A stretch of DNA of 64,000 bases from Xanthomonas sp. CFBP 8443 (GTDB lineage: Bacteria > Pseudomonadota > Gammaproteobacteria > Xanthomonadales > Xanthomonadaceae), in contig NZ_CP102592.1 in NCBI RefSeq assembly GCF_025666195.1, positions 2,480,001-2,544,000 of the forward strand. The letters are read 5' to 3'. The notes beneath the pieces were generated by a model. That model made no database searches. It saw only the letters and a list, made by a program, of their open reading frames with translations, and was not told where the DNA came from. This document shows, piece after piece, positions 37,044 through 46,571 of this stretch. The translations under genes were made by a program, and so were the position numbers. Positions within the stretch are counted from its first letter, which is position 1. Each line of letters opens with the position of its first letter.

Positions 37044-38798
37044 ATGGTGCTATTTCCCCGCGATCGCAATGCGCCCGGCGCCGTCGCCGCACGTCCCGGC
37101 GTGCTGCCCAATTTCCACGACCTGGCGGTGTTCGCGCTGCTGCTGGCGCTGGGCGTGCTGCTGCTGCACGGCGCCGCCGACATGCGCGCGCCGCTGCCGC
37201 CGCCCGGCACCGCGGCGGTCTCGCTGGACCTGCGGCAGCTGCCCGAATACGGCCTGCGCACCACCTTGCGCATGTTCGCGGCGATGGCCGCCTCGCTGCT
37301 GTTCACCTTCGTGGTGGCGACGCTGGCGGCCAAGAGCCGCCGCGCCGAGCGGCTGATCGTGCCGGCGCTGGACATCCTGCAGTCGGTGCCGGTGCTGGGC
37401 TTTCTGACCTTCACCGTGACCTTCTTCCTTGGCCTGTTTCCCGGTCGCCAAGTTGGCGCCGAGCTGGCCTCGATCTTCGCCATCTTCACCAGCCAGGCCT
37501 GGAACATGGCGTACTCGTTCTACCAGTCGCTGCGCAGCGTGCCGCGCGATCTGGACGAGGTCGCGCGCGGTTTCGGCCTGTCGCCGTGGCAGCGCTTCTG
37601 GCGGCTGGAAGCGCCGTACGCGACGCCGGCGCTGATCTGGAACATGATGATGTCGATGTCCGGCGGCTGGTTCTTCGTGGTCGCCTCCGAGGCGATCACG
37701 GTCGGCGACCACACCCTGGAACTGCCCGGCATCGGCTCCTACCTGGCGCTGGCGATCGCGCAGCGCGACTTCGCCGCGGTCGGCTGGGCGGTGCTGGCGA
37801 TGGGCGTGCTGATCGTGCTGTACGACCAGTTGCTGTTCCGTCCCATCGTCGCCTGGTCGGACAAGTTCCGCGCCGAACTCACCGCCTCGCAGGACAAGCC
37901 GCAGTCGTGGCTGTACGACCTGTTGCGGCGCACGCGGCTGGCCAAGCGCGCGGTTGCGCCGCTGGCCTGGGTCTGGCAGCGCGCATTGCTGCTGCGTTGG
38001 ACCCCGCGGCAGGCGCGTCCGCCGGCAGCGGCGGTGCAGGGCGGCCGCGGCAACGTCTGGGGCGACCGGCTGTGGAGCGCGGCGCTGGCGATCGCGGCCG
38101 CGGCCGCGGCCTGGTTCGCGTTCGACTACGGCCGCCGCCACCTCGGCCTGCACGACCTGGCCGAGGCGTTCGGCGGCGGCCTGGCCACGCTGGCGCGGGT
38201 GGTGGTGCTGATCGCGCTGGCCAGCGTGGTGTGGGTGCCGATCGGCGTGTGGATCGGACTGCGCCCGAAGGTCGCGCAGCGGGTGCAGCCGCTGGCGCAG
38301 TTCCTGGCCGCGTTCCCGGCCAACGTGCTGTTTCCGTTCGCGGTGCTGGCGATCGTCGCCACCGGCGCCAACCCGAACATCTGGCTGTCGCCGCTGATGG
38401 TGCTGGGCACGCAGTGGTACATCCTGTTCAACGTGATCGCCGGCGCCAGCGCGTTCCCCACCGACTTGCGCGAGGCGGCCACGGTGTACCAGCTGCGCTC
38501 GTGGACCTGGTGGCGGCGGGTGATCCTGCCGGGCATCTTCCCGTACTACATCACCGGCGCGTTGACCGCCTCCGGCGGCTCGTGGAACGCCAGCATCGTC
38601 GCCGAACTCGCCAACTGGGGCGACACCCAGGTGCAGGCCTACGGGCTCGGCTCCTACATCGCCCGCGCCACCGCCGCCGGCGACGGCGCGCGGGTGCTGC
38701 TCGGGGTGGCGGTGATGTCGCTGTTCGTGACCTTCTTCAACCGTGCGGTGTGGCGGCGCCTGTACGCCTTCGCCGAACGCCGCCTGCGCTTCGACTGA
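37044..38798 (+). CDS. ABC transporter permease with two fused permease domains
   Basis: 584 residues. Two copies of the nitrate/sulfonate/taurine-type permease domain in tandem, each with an EAA loop: EVARGFGLSPWQRFWRLEAP at about 175-195 and EAATVYQLRSWTWWRRVILPG at about 470-490. Roughly 10-12 hydrophobic segments. A fused pair would form the whole membrane pore by itself. No periplasmic binding protein gene is adjacent. The ATPase gene follows after 20 nt. Substrate not readable; anions such as nitrate, sulfonate or bicarbonate are family precedents only. Confidence 0.85.
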   Translation: MVLFPRDRNAPGAVAARPGVLPNFHDLAVFALLLALGVLLLHGAADMRAPLPPPGTAAVSLDLRQLPEYGLRTTLRMFAAMAASLLFTFVVATLAAKSRRAERLIVPALDILQSVPVLGFLTFTVTFFLGLFPGRQVGAELASIFAIFTSQAWNMAYSFYQSLRSVPRDLDEVARGFGLSPWQRFWRLEAPYATPALIWNMMMSMSGGWFFVVASEAITVGDHTLELPGIGSYLALAIAQRDFAAVGWAVLAMGVLIVLYDQLLFRPIVAWSDKFRAELTASQDKPQSWLYDLLRRTRLAKRAVAPLAWVWQRALLLRWTPRQARPPAAAVQGGRGNVWGDRLWSAALAIAAAAAAWFAFDYGRRHLGLHDLAEAFGGGLATLARVVVLIALASVVWVPIGVWIGLRPKVAQRVQPLAQFLAAFPANVLFPFAVLAIVATGANPNIWLSPLMVLGTQWYILFNVIAGASAFPTDLREAATVYQLRSWTWWRRVILPGIFPYYITGALTASGGSWNASIVAELANWGDTQVQAYGLGSYIARATAAGDGARVLLGVAVMSLFVTFFNRAVWRRLYAFAERRLRFD

Positions 38799-38818
38799 CG
38801 ACCACTGGAGAGACGACC

Positions 38819-40138
38819 ATGACCTTTTCCGCAACCGCGCCCGAGCGCGCTCCGCTGGTCCGCGTGCAGGGCGTGCGCAAGAGCTACGACAAGGGCGGGG
38901 CGACGCCGCTGGTGGTGCTGGACGACGTGGACCTGACCCTGCATTCGGGCCAGATCGTCGGCCTGCTCGGGCGCTCCGGCTCCGGCAAGTCCACCTTGCT
39001 GCGCGCCATCGCCGGGCTGCTGCAGCCCAGCGCCGGCAGCATCGTGTTCCGCGACGCCACGCCGACCCAGGCGATCGACGACATCGCGATGGTGTTCCAG
39101 AGCTTCGCGCTGTTCCCGTGGCTGACCGTGCTGCAGAACGTGGAAGTCGGCCTGGAGGCGCGCGGCGTGGCCGCCGACGAACGCCGCCGGCGCGCGCTGG
39201 CGGCGATCGACCTGATCGGCCTGGACGGCTACGAGGGCGCCTATCCGAAGGAGCTGTCCGGCGGCATGCGCCAGCGCGTGGGCCTGGCGCGTGCGCTGGT
39301 GGTGCGGCCGAAACTGCTGCTGATGGACGAGCCGTTCTCGGCGCTGGACGTGCTGACCGCCGAGACCCTGCGCACCGACCTGCTCGACCTGTGGTCGGAA
39401 GGGCGCATGCCGATCGAATCGATCCTGATGGTCACCCACAACATCGAGGAAGCGGTGCTGATGTGCGACCGCATCGTGATCTTCGGCGCCAATCCGGGCC
39501 GGGTGATCGGCGAGATCCAGGTGACCCTGCCGCAGCCGCGCAACCGCCTGGCGCCGGCGTTCCGCGCCCTGGTCGACGACATCTACGCGCGCATGACCGC
39601 CAGCCCGCAGCGGCCGCAGGTGCGCGAGGGCGTGTTCCCCGGCAGCGGCATCGCGATGGTGCTGCCGCGGGTGTCGAGCAACCTGCTGGCCGGCCTGGTC
39701 GAGGCGGTGGCGGCCGAGCCCTACCATGGCCGCGCCGACCTGCCGCCGCTGGCCGCCGGCCTGCAGCTGGAAGTAGACGAGCTGTTCCCGATCGCCGAGA
39801 CCCTGCAGTTGCTGCGCTTGGCGGTGTTCGAGCAGGGCGACCTGCAGCTGACCCCGGCCGGGCAGCGCTTCGCCGAACTCGGCACCGACGCGCGCAAGCA
39901 ACTGTTCGCCCAGCACCTGGCCACCTACGTGCCGCTGGCCGCGCACATCCGCCGCGTGCTCGACGAACGCCCGACCCACCACGCCCCTGCGCGGCGCTTC
40001 CGCGACGAGCTGGAAGACCACATGTCCGAGGACTACGCGGCGGAAACCGTGCAGGCGGTGACCAGCTGGGCGCGCTACGCCGAATACTTCGCCTACGACA
40101 AGCAGGCGGACCTGTTCTCGCTGGAGAACCCCAGCTAG
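38819..40138 (+). CDS. ABC transporter ATPase with AAA-associated C-terminal domain
   Basis: 439 residues. ATPase part (about 10-250): Walker A GRSGSGKST, Q-loop VFQSFALFPW, signature LSGGMRQRVGLARAL, Walker B LLLMDEPFSALD, H-switch VTHN. The C-terminal 150 residues (LPRVSSNLLAGLVEAVAAEPYHGRADL through AETVQAVTSWARYAEYFAYD) match the AAA-associated domain appended to some nitrate/sulfonate-type ATPases, thought to be regulatory. It pairs with the fused permease upstream. The nearest recognisable element downstream is a REP-like palindrome. Confidence 0.88.
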   Translation: MTFSATAPERAPLVRVQGVRKSYDKGGATPLVVLDDVDLTLHSGQIVGLLGRSGSGKSTLLRAIAGLLQPSAGSIVFRDATPTQAIDDIAMVFQSFALFPWLTVLQNVEVGLEARGVAADERRRRALAAIDLIGLDGYEGAYPKELSGGMRQRVGLARALVVRPKLLLMDEPFSALDVLTAETLRTDLLDLWSEGRMPIESILMVTHNIEEAVLMCDRIVIFGANPGRVIGEIQVTLPQPRNRLAPAFRALVDDIYARMTASPQRPQVREGVFPGSGIAMVLPRVSSNLLAGLVEAVAAEPYHGRADLPPLAAGLQLEVDELFPIAETLQLLRLAVFEQGDLQLTPAGQRFAELGTDARKQLFAQHLATYVPLAAHIRRVLDERPTHHAPARRFRDELEDHMSEDYAAETVQAVTSWARYAEYFAYDKQADLFSLENPS

Positions 40139-40177
40139 CGCGTCGCATCGATTGGCAAACGACGACGGCACCTTGTA

Positions 40178-40240
40178 GGAGCGGCTTCAGCCGCGACCGG
40201 GGCGTTCCTGGTAAGGCCCGGTCGCGGCTGAAGCCGCTCC
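40178..40240. repeat. REP-like palindrome, perfect 24-bp inverted repeat
   Basis: Arms at 40178-40201 and 40217-40240 are exact reverse complements over 24 bp; each begins or ends with GGAGCGGCTTCAGCCGCG, and a 15-nt loop lies between. The GTAGGAGCGGCTTCAGCCGC core is a common REP type in Xanthomonas. It follows the ABC ATPase gene and can fold into a very stable transcript end. The IS110 element begins just beyond it. Confidence 0.9.
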
Positions 40241-40483
40241 TTGTATCTGGACATGGCGCCCCTGAAGGCGTTATGTCTTCCGACTGATCATCGGGGGAGG
40301 TGCGGGAAGTCCAGTCGCTCCTGAAGCTTCGAGCTTGTGCTGTAGATCGGCTCCCGCCCTCCATCTGCTGGCCCTGTGGTGTCCGCACGGTATCCAGAGT
40401 CCGCCGCTGGCGTGAACTCGCATCCACAAGGCAGGACCGGGCGCAGCGATGATCGTGATCACCCATCCGATGGAGGAGTCCTT
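40241..40483 (+). ncRNA. IS110 left-end region, candidate bridge RNA
   Basis: 243 bp with no coding potential, between the REP palindrome and the transposase ATG. Elements of the IS110 family carry a non-coding end from which a bridge RNA is transcribed; it pairs with target and donor DNA and guides the recombinase. The region has several potential stems (for example around 40278-40300 and 40355-40385). Exact ends of the element and of the RNA cannot be set by eye. Confidence 0.45.
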
Positions 40484-41455
40484 ATGTCCCCAGTCGTCGG
40501 CATTGACGTCGCCAAGCGCAGTTTCGATCTGGCCATCGACCTGGCCAACGGCAAGTACCGCACCAAGGCCAAGCTTCCCAACGATCCGAAGGGCTTCCAG
40601 GCCCTGCACGCGTGGCTGCAGACGCACGCGCAGGCGGACAGCTGGATCGTGATGGAAGCCACCGGCACCTACCACGAGGCGCTAGCCGAGTTCGTGCATG
40701 GGTTGGGCTACCGCGTGTGCGTACTCAACCCAGCGCAGATGGCGCTGTATGCACGCAGCCAGCTGACCCGGGTCAAGACCGACCGCAGCGATGCCAAGCT
40801 GATCGCCAGCTACGGCCAGCGCCATGCGGCGCAGCTGCGGCCCTGGCAGCCCGACCCGCCGGCGCTCAAGCAGCTCAAGGCGCTGGTGCGGCGCCGGGAC
40901 GACCTGCTGCAAATGCTGCAGATGGAGCGCAACCGCCTGGACGTGGCCGCGCCGGTGGTGCGCGACTCGCTCCTGGAGAACATCGGCCAGTTGCAGGCGC
41001 GCATCGCGCAGATTGAACGGGCCATCGACGACCAGATCGACCAGGACCCGACCTTGCGCGGGCAGCGCGACCTGCTGGTGAGCATCGATGGGATCGCCGA
41101 CACCAGCGCGGCGTTGATGCTGGCCGAACTTGGCAATGTGGAGCGCTTCGCCCACGCCTCGGCGGTGACCGCCTTTGCCGGGCTCAACCCCCGGCTGCAG
41201 GAGTCCGGCAAGCGCCAGGGCCAGGTCTGCATCTCCCGCACCGGCTCCCCGCGGCTGCGCGCGGGCCTGTACATGCCGGCCCTGGTCGCCATGACCCACA
41301 ATCCGGTCGTCCGTGCGCTGAAGCAGCGCCTGCGCGAACGCGGCAAAGCCGGCAAGCAAATCGTCTGCGCCGCCATGCGCAAGTTGCTGCATCTTGCCTA
41401 CGGCGTCCTCAAATCAAACACGCCCTTCGATCCTCAAAAGGCCATTGCCTGTTAG
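40484..41455 (+). CDS. IS110-family transposase (DEDD recombinase), intact
   Basis: 323 residues. The N-terminal RuvC-like DEDD domain shows GIDVAKRSFD, then MEATGTYHE, then KTDRSDAKLIA. The C-terminal transposase_20 domain contains LVSIDGIADTSAALMLAELGN, AFAGLNPRLQESG and the serine-bearing SRTGSPRLRAGLY. GGAGGAG lies 6-12 nt before the ATG. The frame is full length, so the element may be active. Insertion beside a REP palindrome resembles the target preference of some IS110 elements. Confidence 0.93.
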   Translation: MSPVVGIDVAKRSFDLAIDLANGKYRTKAKLPNDPKGFQALHAWLQTHAQADSWIVMEATGTYHEALAEFVHGLGYRVCVLNPAQMALYARSQLTRVKTDRSDAKLIASYGQRHAAQLRPWQPDPPALKQLKALVRRRDDLLQMLQMERNRLDVAAPVVRDSLLENIGQLQARIAQIERAIDDQIDQDPTLRGQRDLLVSIDGIADTSAALMLAELGNVERFAHASAVTAFAGLNPRLQESGKRQGQVCISRTGSPRLRAGLYMPALVAMTHNPVVRALKQRLRERGKAGKQIVCAAMRKLLHLAYGVLKSNTPFDPQKAIAC

Positions 41456-42014
41456 ACGGGAAGACGGTATCTACAAATTTGTGGCGTTTAGAGAATGTCG
41501 AAAAAACCGTCAGCTCGGCAGCCGCGAGAATATCGCGATGCACTCGCGGCGCAGTGCGGCGAACGCGCAGCCGGTTTCAGTCGTTCTCGCAAAGCCCTGC
41601 ATAGCCAGGCAGCGGCGCCGCCGTGCCGGCCGCGGCGATGCCGCTCCCGCTCAGGCCCATGTCCCAGGCCAGTCCGGCCCAGACCGGATCGGCGATGCCG
41701 CCGTGCAGCGCCGCACGCTCGCCGAGCATGCGCCGTAGCTCGCCCTGCGCCCCCGTCTCCAGCTGCCGCAGCGCGCTGCCCGGCCGACGCCGCGTCATGC
41801 CGGACGTGGCGCCGCTGTCCGCGACCGCGGCCGAATGCGGCTGGGCGGGCACGGTCTCGTGCGTGGCGTTCGGGTCGTCGCAGGGCATGGCCTCGACTCG
41901 GGGCTGGGACTGGAAAGGCATCGACTCGGCCGGGCGGGGAAGGGCGGATACGACAAGCCCCGGCCGGGGCCGGGGACTGGTCGCTTCATGATGCGGCGGG
42001 GAACACGGCCTCGG
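41456..42014. other. 559-bp region between IS110 transposase and chemoreceptor
   Basis: The first 100 bp or so should contain the right end of the IS110 element; I cannot fix it because this family lacks clear inverted repeats. The rest is GC-rich and holds one possible small gene on the minus strand (41577-41921). No promoter was recognised. Confidence 0.4.
41577..41921 (-). CDS. Hypothetical small protein downstream of chemoreceptor gene
   Basis: 114 residues, no signal peptide. The first half is Pro/Ala-rich, and the second half contains QLETGAQGELRRML and IADPVWAGLAWDMGLSGSG. Spacing of hydrophobic residues there vaguely recalls the rod-binding domain of FlgJ, but similarity is too weak for a call. 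It is 93 nt beyond the chemoreceptor stop in the same direction. It may be a chance frame. Confidence 0.35.
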   Translation of the reverse strand: MPFQSQPRVEAMPCDDPNATHETVPAQPHSAAVADSGATSGMTRRRPGSALRQLETGAQGELRRMLGERAALHGGIADPVWAGLAWDMGLSGSGIAAAGTAAPLPGYAGLCEND

Positions 42015-43205
42015 TCAGAACAACTCGACCGTGCCGGCGCCCATGCCCTGCTGCGCCACCGGCTTGTGCGGCGGACGCTCCCACTCCACGCGCATCTCGC
42101 GCAGGCGGCTGCCGACGCGCTGCAGGGCCTCGACCAGCTCGCTGTCGAACACGCCGCCGTTGCGATGCAGCAGTTCCTGCAGGGCCACGGCCTCGCGGTT
42201 GATCGCGGTCAGGCGGTCCAGGTGGGTATGCACGCCGCCCAGAGCCTGGGTCGCGATGTCCTCGAACTGCAGGGCGCGCACCGCTTCGGCGACGCTGCTG
42301 TCGATGGCGCGGCCGCACTCGGAGATCTCGCGCATGCCTTCGCCCAGCGAGTTGTTGATCGCCGCCACGTTGTCCAGCATCGACGCGGCCTCGGCACGCG
42401 CCTCGCGGGAGCGGTCCATGTCGCGCGAGGCCATGTGCGAGACCGTCTCGCGGACCTTGGCGATGGCGTCCTTGGAGCTGTGCGCCAGCTTGCGGATCTG
42501 CTCGTTGAAGGTGGTCGAGCGTTCGGACAGGTTGCGCACCTCGTCGGCCACCACCGCGAAGCCGCGGCCCGCCTCGCCGGCACGCGCCGCTTCGATCGCC
42601 GCGTTCAACGCCAACAGATTGGTCTGGTCGGCGATCGACTTGACGTCCTCCAGCAGCGCGAAGATGCCATCCAGGTGCTGCGACATGTCGTCGATGTAGT
42701 GCACCGTGGCGCTGCTCTGGCCGCTGACCTGTTCCAGCGCCTCGACCAGTTGCTCCATGCGCTGGCTGGCGTGCTGGGCGAAGCGCGCCACGTCGACCCC
42801 GGCACCGCCGTCGTCGCCGGCGCGGTCCACGATCCGGGCCAGCGCCACGCTCTGCTGCCGCGACTTGCGGTTCATCGCCTCGAAGCTGCCGCCCAGGCCG
42901 CTGACCGCCTGGCGGATCAGTTCGCGGGCCCGTTCGATCTCGCTGCGCGAGCCGTCGATCTCGTTGCCGACGAAGTTGCGCAGTTCCGACAGCAGCTGAT
43001 CCTGCTCGCGCATGATCTTGGACTGCTCCGGCGATCGCCGGCTCTGGCTGTAGGCTGTCCAGGCGGCAAAGCCCAGCCAGCTCAACGTCATCGTGGTGAG
43101 GATGGCCCAACGGACCGGGGCCGGCCAATCGAAACCGGCGGCGATGGGGAACAGCAGCGTCAGGGCGAGCGGGGCGGCCAGACGGATTAGGAGGCGTGAG
43201 TACAT
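42015..43205 (-). CDS. Methyl-accepting chemotaxis protein without periplasmic domain
   Basis: 396 residues. Two close membrane segments (about 7-24 and 33-51) leave only a tiny periplasmic loop, so sensing must be cytoplasmic or in the membrane. The signalling tip [21 protein letters not shown] is at residues 190-210, followed by [20 protein letters not shown]. The protein ends in VELF. A sigma-28 promoter at 43234-43260 fixes the start: a GTG at 43226 would lie at the transcription start, so ATG at 43205 is preferred. It is far from other chemotaxis genes but in the late flagellar regulon. Confidence 0.92.
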   Translation of the reverse strand: MYSRLLIRLAAPLALTLLFPIAAGFDWPAPVRWAILTTMTLSWLGFAAWTAYSQSRRSPEQSKIMREQDQLLSELRNFVGNEIDGSRSEIERARELIRQAVSGLGGSFEAMNRKSRQQSVALARIVDRAGDDGGAGVDVARFAQHASQRMEQLVEALEQVSGQSSATVHYIDDMSQHLDGIFALLEDVKSIADQTNLLALNAAIEAARAGEAGRGFAVVADEVRNLSERSTTFNEQIRKLAHSSKDAIAKVRETVSHMASRDMDRSREARAEAASMLDNVAAINNSLGEGMREISECGRAIDSSVAEAVRALQFEDIATQALGGVHTHLDRLTAINREAVALQELLHRNGGVFDSELVEALQRVGSRLREMRVEWERPPHKPVAQQGMGAGTVELF

Positions 43206-43233
43206 GGACGTTCTCGGCAGATTCACGATTGCT

Positions 43234-43260
43234 GTATCGGCCGTACCCCCTCGGTCTTTA
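43234..43260 (-). promoter_or_regulatory. Sigma-28 (FliA) promoter of the chemoreceptor gene
   Basis: Minus strand TAAAGACC (43253-43260), 11-nt spacer, GCCGATAC (43234-43241). It gives a leader of about 22 nt to ATG 43205. Confidence 0.85.
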
Positions 43261-43340
43261 GCCGCGGTGTGGCGTCGATCGTGTCCGCATTGCGAAACGT
43301 GCCCTGCGTCGAGAAGCGCAAGACCCGGCGGCGCCCGCGC

Positions 43341-43955
43341 TCAGCGCAGCGCCCGGTCCACCGCCTCGAGCATGCGCCGCTTGGCCAGCAGGAAGTCCCA
43401 CAGGCTGCCGCCCATCTGTCGCCACAGCACCGCCGAGCGCATCGCCGCCAGCAGCAGCGCGCGGATCTCGGCGACCACCCCGGCCTGGCCCAGGTAGTGC
43501 GGGTTGCCCTGCACCATCACCCGCGGGCGCAGGTGGCTGATGGTGTCGGCATACAGCTGGCCCAGCGCGCCGATCACCTCCGGGTGCGCGCTGTCGGCGT
43601 GTTCGTCCAGCATCGGCGCGATCCGGGCGATGCCGTCGGTGACCTTGGCGCTGGTCTCGGTGTCGCGCACGAAGCGCCGCTCCAGTTGCAGCACCGCCAG
43701 CGCCAGCCGCGGCAGCGCCTCGTCCTGGCCCTGGTTGCGGAAATAGTTGTGCAGCAGGCGCAGCCCCGGCGCCACGTCGCCGGCGCGGCCGTAGACCGCC
43801 TCCGGGGTGGCGGCGTCGGTGCGGAACACGCTGTCGAGCAGGGTCCGCACCAGCGACGCCTCCGACTGCCCGGTCTCGGCGATGCGGCGGACCTGCTGCA
43901 GGGCCTGGGCAACGCCGGCCAGCGCCAGTACGCGCGCGTCCATGGAATCGGTCAT
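43341..43955 (-). CDS. hflD: HflD family protein (lysogenization regulator homologue)
   Basis: 204 residues, helical, no membrane segment. [21 protein letters not shown] at the start and [39 protein letters not shown] near the end are typical of HflD. In E. coli HflD is membrane-associated and antagonises phage lambda CII; its housekeeping role is unknown. It is coupled to mnmA by a 4-nt overlap, the standard order in gammaproteobacteria. Confidence 0.92.
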   Translation of the reverse strand: MTDSMDARVLALAGVAQALQQVRRIAETGQSEASLVRTLLDSVFRTDAATPEAVYGRAGDVAPGLRLLHNYFRNQGQDEALPRLALAVLQLERRFVRDTETSAKVTDGIARIAPMLDEHADSAHPEVIGALGQLYADTISHLRPRVMVQGNPHYLGQAGVVAEIRALLLAAMRSAVLWRQMGGSLWDFLLAKRRMLEAVDRALR

Positions 43956-45094
43956 CGGATGGTTTCCTCGTGTAGTGCGGGGTGCTGCTGCGCCAGGCGG
44001 CGTTCCAGCGGGGCATCGGTGGTGGCGATCACGGCGCCGCCCAGGCAGTCGTCGCCCTGATACAGCACCAGCGACTGGCCGGGGGTGACGGCACGCTGCG
44101 GCCGCGCGAAACGCACCGCCAGGGTGCCGTCGTCGCCGACCTCGACCGTGCAAGGCTCGTCGGCCTGGCGGTAGCGGGTCTGTGCGGTGCAGTCGAAGCG
44201 CCGCGCCGGCGGCGACCCGGCGATCCAGTGCGCGGTTTCCGAGTGCAGCTGCGCGGACATCAAATGCGGGCTGTCGCGATCCTGATCCACGTACAGCACG
44301 TTGCGCGCCACGTCCTTGCCGACCACGTACCACGGCGCCGCCGCGCGCCCGCGCACGCCGCCGATGTTCAGGCCTTCGCGCTGGCCCAGGGTGAAATAGA
44401 ACACGCCGGGGTGCTCGGCCACGACCTGCTCGTGCGGATCGCGGATCTCGCCGCGCCGGGCCGGCAGGTAGCGGCCGAGGAACTCACGGAAGTCGCGCTC
44501 GCCGATGAAGCAGATGCCGGTGGAGTCCTTCTTCGCGTGGGTCGGCAGGCCGGCCTCGCGGGCGATGCGCCGCACCTGCTCCTTGGGCAGCTCGCCGACC
44601 GGGAACAGGGTCGCGGCCAGCTGCGCCTGGCCGAGCTGGTGCAGGAAATAGCTCTGGTCCTTGTTGCGGTCCACGCCGCGCAGCAGCCGCCAACGGCCGT
44701 CGGCGAAGGCGACCCGGGCGTAGTGGCCGGTGGCGATGCGCTCGGCGCCCAGCGCGCGCGCCGCATCCAGGAAATGCTTGAACTTGACCTCGCGGTTGCA
44801 CAGTACGTCCGGGTTGGGCGTGCGCCCGGCGGCGTACTCGGCCAGGAAATGCGCGAACACGCCCTGCCAGTATTCCTGCGAGAAGTCGCGGAAGTGGAAC
44901 GGCATGCCGAGCAGGCCGCACACCGCCACCGCGTCGCGGCGGTCGTCCTCGGCGCGGCAGTCGCCGCTGCCGTCGTCGGCCCAGTTCTGCATGAACAGGC
45001 CGGCCACGTCGGCGCCTTGCTGCACCAGCTGCCAGGCCGCCACCGACGAATCCACGCCGCCGGAGACGCCGACCATGATCCGTGCGCCGCTCAT
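43952..45094 (-). CDS. mnmA: tRNA-specific 2-thiouridylase MnmA
   Basis: 380 residues. PP-loop GVSGGVDSS at the N-terminus, catalytic Cys in [12 protein letters not shown] and the second Cys in [12 protein letters not shown], and the C-terminal RNA-binding beta-barrel. It thiolates U34 of tRNA for Lys, Glu and Gln using sulfur from the Tus relay. Overlaps both neighbours by 4 nt (Nudix upstream, hflD downstream). Confidence 0.96.
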   Translation of the reverse strand: MSGARIMVGVSGGVDSSVAAWQLVQQGADVAGLFMQNWADDGSGDCRAEDDRRDAVAVCGLLGMPFHFRDFSQEYWQGVFAHFLAEYAAGRTPNPDVLCNREVKFKHFLDAARALGAERIATGHYARVAFADGRWRLLRGVDRNKDQSYFLHQLGQAQLAATLFPVGELPKEQVRRIAREAGLPTHAKKDSTGICFIGERDFREFLGRYLPARRGEIRDPHEQVVAEHPGVFYFTLGQREGLNIGGVRGRAAAPWYVVGKDVARNVLYVDQDRDSPHLMSAQLHSETAHWIAGSPPARRFDCTAQTRYRQADEPCTVEVGDDGTLAVRFARPQRAVTPGQSLVLYQGDDCLGGAVIATTDAPLERRLAQQHPALHEETIR

Positions 45095-45549
45095 GCCAGC
45101 TGCCGCACCAGGTCCAGCGGATAGCGCTTGCCGGCGAGGAAATCGGCGGCCACCTGCCACACCAGCGGGCTGCGCCAGCGCGGCGCGGCGGCCTCCAGCT
45201 CGGCCGGGGTCATCCACAGCGCGCGCACGATGCCTTCGTCCAATGGCCGCTGCGGGTCGTGCGCGAGCGGGTCGGCGGCGAAGGCGAAGCGCAGGTAGTG
45301 GCGGCCGTTGTCGGCCTTCCACTGGTAGGCGCCGATGAACGCGGTCAGCCGCACCTGCCAGCCGGTTTCCTCCAGCGTCTCGCGCAGCGCCGCCTGCAGC
45401 AGGCTCTCGTCCGGCTCCAGATGCCCGGCCGGCTGGTTCAGCACGAGTGTGCCGGCGATGGATTCCTCCACCTGCAGCAGGCGGCCGTCGCGGACCACCA
45501 CCGTGGCCACGGTCACGTCGGGCTGCCAGGGGCCGGGGGCCAGCGCCAT
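45091..45549 (-). CDS. nudJ: Nudix hydrolase, NudJ-like
   Basis: 152 residues with a full Nudix box [22 protein letters not shown]. NudJ-type enzymes hydrolyse nucleoside di- and triphosphates and thiamine pyrophosphate precursors. The nudJ-mnmA-hflD order is conserved in gammaproteobacteria and supports the subfamily. Confidence 0.87.
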   Translation of the reverse strand: MALAPGPWQPDVTVATVVVRDGRLLQVEESIAGTLVLNQPAGHLEPDESLLQAALRETLEETGWQVRLTAFIGAYQWKADNGRHYLRFAFAADPLAHDPQRPLDEGIVRALWMTPAELEAAAPRWRSPLVWQVAADFLAGKRYPLDLVRQLA

Positions 45550-46040
45550 CAGAACGCGTCCTTGCCGGCGTTGAGTTCGGCGTCCATCGCGTCGGCGCCG
45601 CGCGCCGCCGCTTCCAGCGCCTCGCGCAACGCGGTGTCGTCGGCATCGGCGGCGAGCTTGACCACGAACACCGCGGTGCCGCCCTGGCGCACCCAGCCGC
45701 CGAGGATGTCGGCCTGCGCGTCTTCCAGCAGGCGGTTGGCGACCGCCGCCGGCAAGGTGCCGCCCTTGGCCTGGTAGGCCGGCGACCAGATCTCGCGGAT
45801 GCGGTGGCTGCCGAAGGTCTCCACAGGCGAGCGCACGTAGATCAGTTGCTGGCGCTCGCGGCCCTGCTCGCGCAGCCCGAACAGCAACTGGTAGTCGCCG
45901 TCGGCATCGGCCTGGACGTCGTAACCCATCGCCTGCAGGCGCTTGCCCAGCGCCTGGTCGGGCGCGGCCAATGCCGGCGCGACGGTACCGGCCAGGAGCG
46001 CGGCGAGCAGGGCGGCCGTACGGAAAGTCGTCGAATGCAT
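45549..46040 (-). CDS. Secreted protein of unknown function
   Basis: 163 residues. Sec signal [25 protein letters not shown], then a compact mixed alpha/beta protein ([42 protein letters not shown]). No family recognised. Its stop overlaps the Nudix ATG by 1 nt (TGATG), so it is the first gene of that operon. It faces clpS divergently. Confidence 0.7.
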   Translation of the reverse strand: MHSTTFRTAALLAALLAGTVAPALAAPDQALGKRLQAMGYDVQADADGDYQLLFGLREQGRERQQLIYVRSPVETFGSHRIREIWSPAYQAKGGTLPAAVANRLLEDAQADILGGWVRQGGTAVFVVKLAADADDTALREALEAAARGADAMDAELNAGKDAF

Positions 46041-46115
46041 GCGTTGCGCCGTCAAAGAAGGGGAATTGTGCGGGCAGGATCGGCGATCGTCCAATCCGGG
46101 CCGACAGCCGCCGTA

Positions 46116-46121
46116 TATAAT
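46116..46121 (+). promoter_or_regulatory. -10 element of clpS, implying a leaderless mRNA
   Basis: TATAAT ends 6 nt before the clpS ATG, so transcription would begin at or next to the A of the start codon. No Shine-Dalgarno is present. A -35 match is weak. Confidence 0.5.
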
Positions 46122-46127
46122 TGGCGC

Positions 46128-46448
46128 ATGCCTCGCAAGAATTCTTCAGATCACGATCACGGCGTCATGGTGGAGACCGGCAAGCCCGAAGTCGCCCGCC
46201 CGCCGATGTACCAAGTGCTGTTGCTGAACGACGATTACACCCCGATGGACTTCGTGGTGACCGTGTTGCAGCAGTTTTTCTCGCTGGACCTGGAACGGGC
46301 CACGCAGGTGATGCTGCATGTGCATACCCGCGGCCGCGGCGTTTGCGGGGTCTATACCCGCGAAGTGGCTGAATCCAAGGTGGCTCAGGTGAACGAGTTT
46401 TCCCGGATGAACCAGCATCCGCTGTTGTGCACGATGGAAAAAGCCTGA
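46128..46448 (+). CDS. clpS: ClpS, N-end rule adaptor of ClpAP
   Basis: 106 residues. [23 protein letters not shown] and [20 protein letters not shown] are the conserved substrate-pocket and ClpA-contact regions. ClpS hands proteins with destabilising N-terminal residues to ClpA. clpA follows after 123 nt and aat, which adds such residues, is 3.2 kb downstream. Confidence 0.96.
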   Translation: MPRKNSSDHDHGVMVETGKPEVARPPMYQVLLLNDDYTPMDFVVTVLQQFFSLDLERATQVMLHVHTRGRGVCGVYTREVAESKVAQVNEFSRMNQHPLLCTMEKA

Positions 46449-46571
46449 TATTGGTAGGCGTCGGTCACCGGTCTGCCCGGACTAACGCGGTCTGAACACA
46501 CTGATCCGATAGGGTTGTGGAAATCCGCAACTCCAGCCGCATATTGTTGGTATCAGACGTCGGAGTGAACC

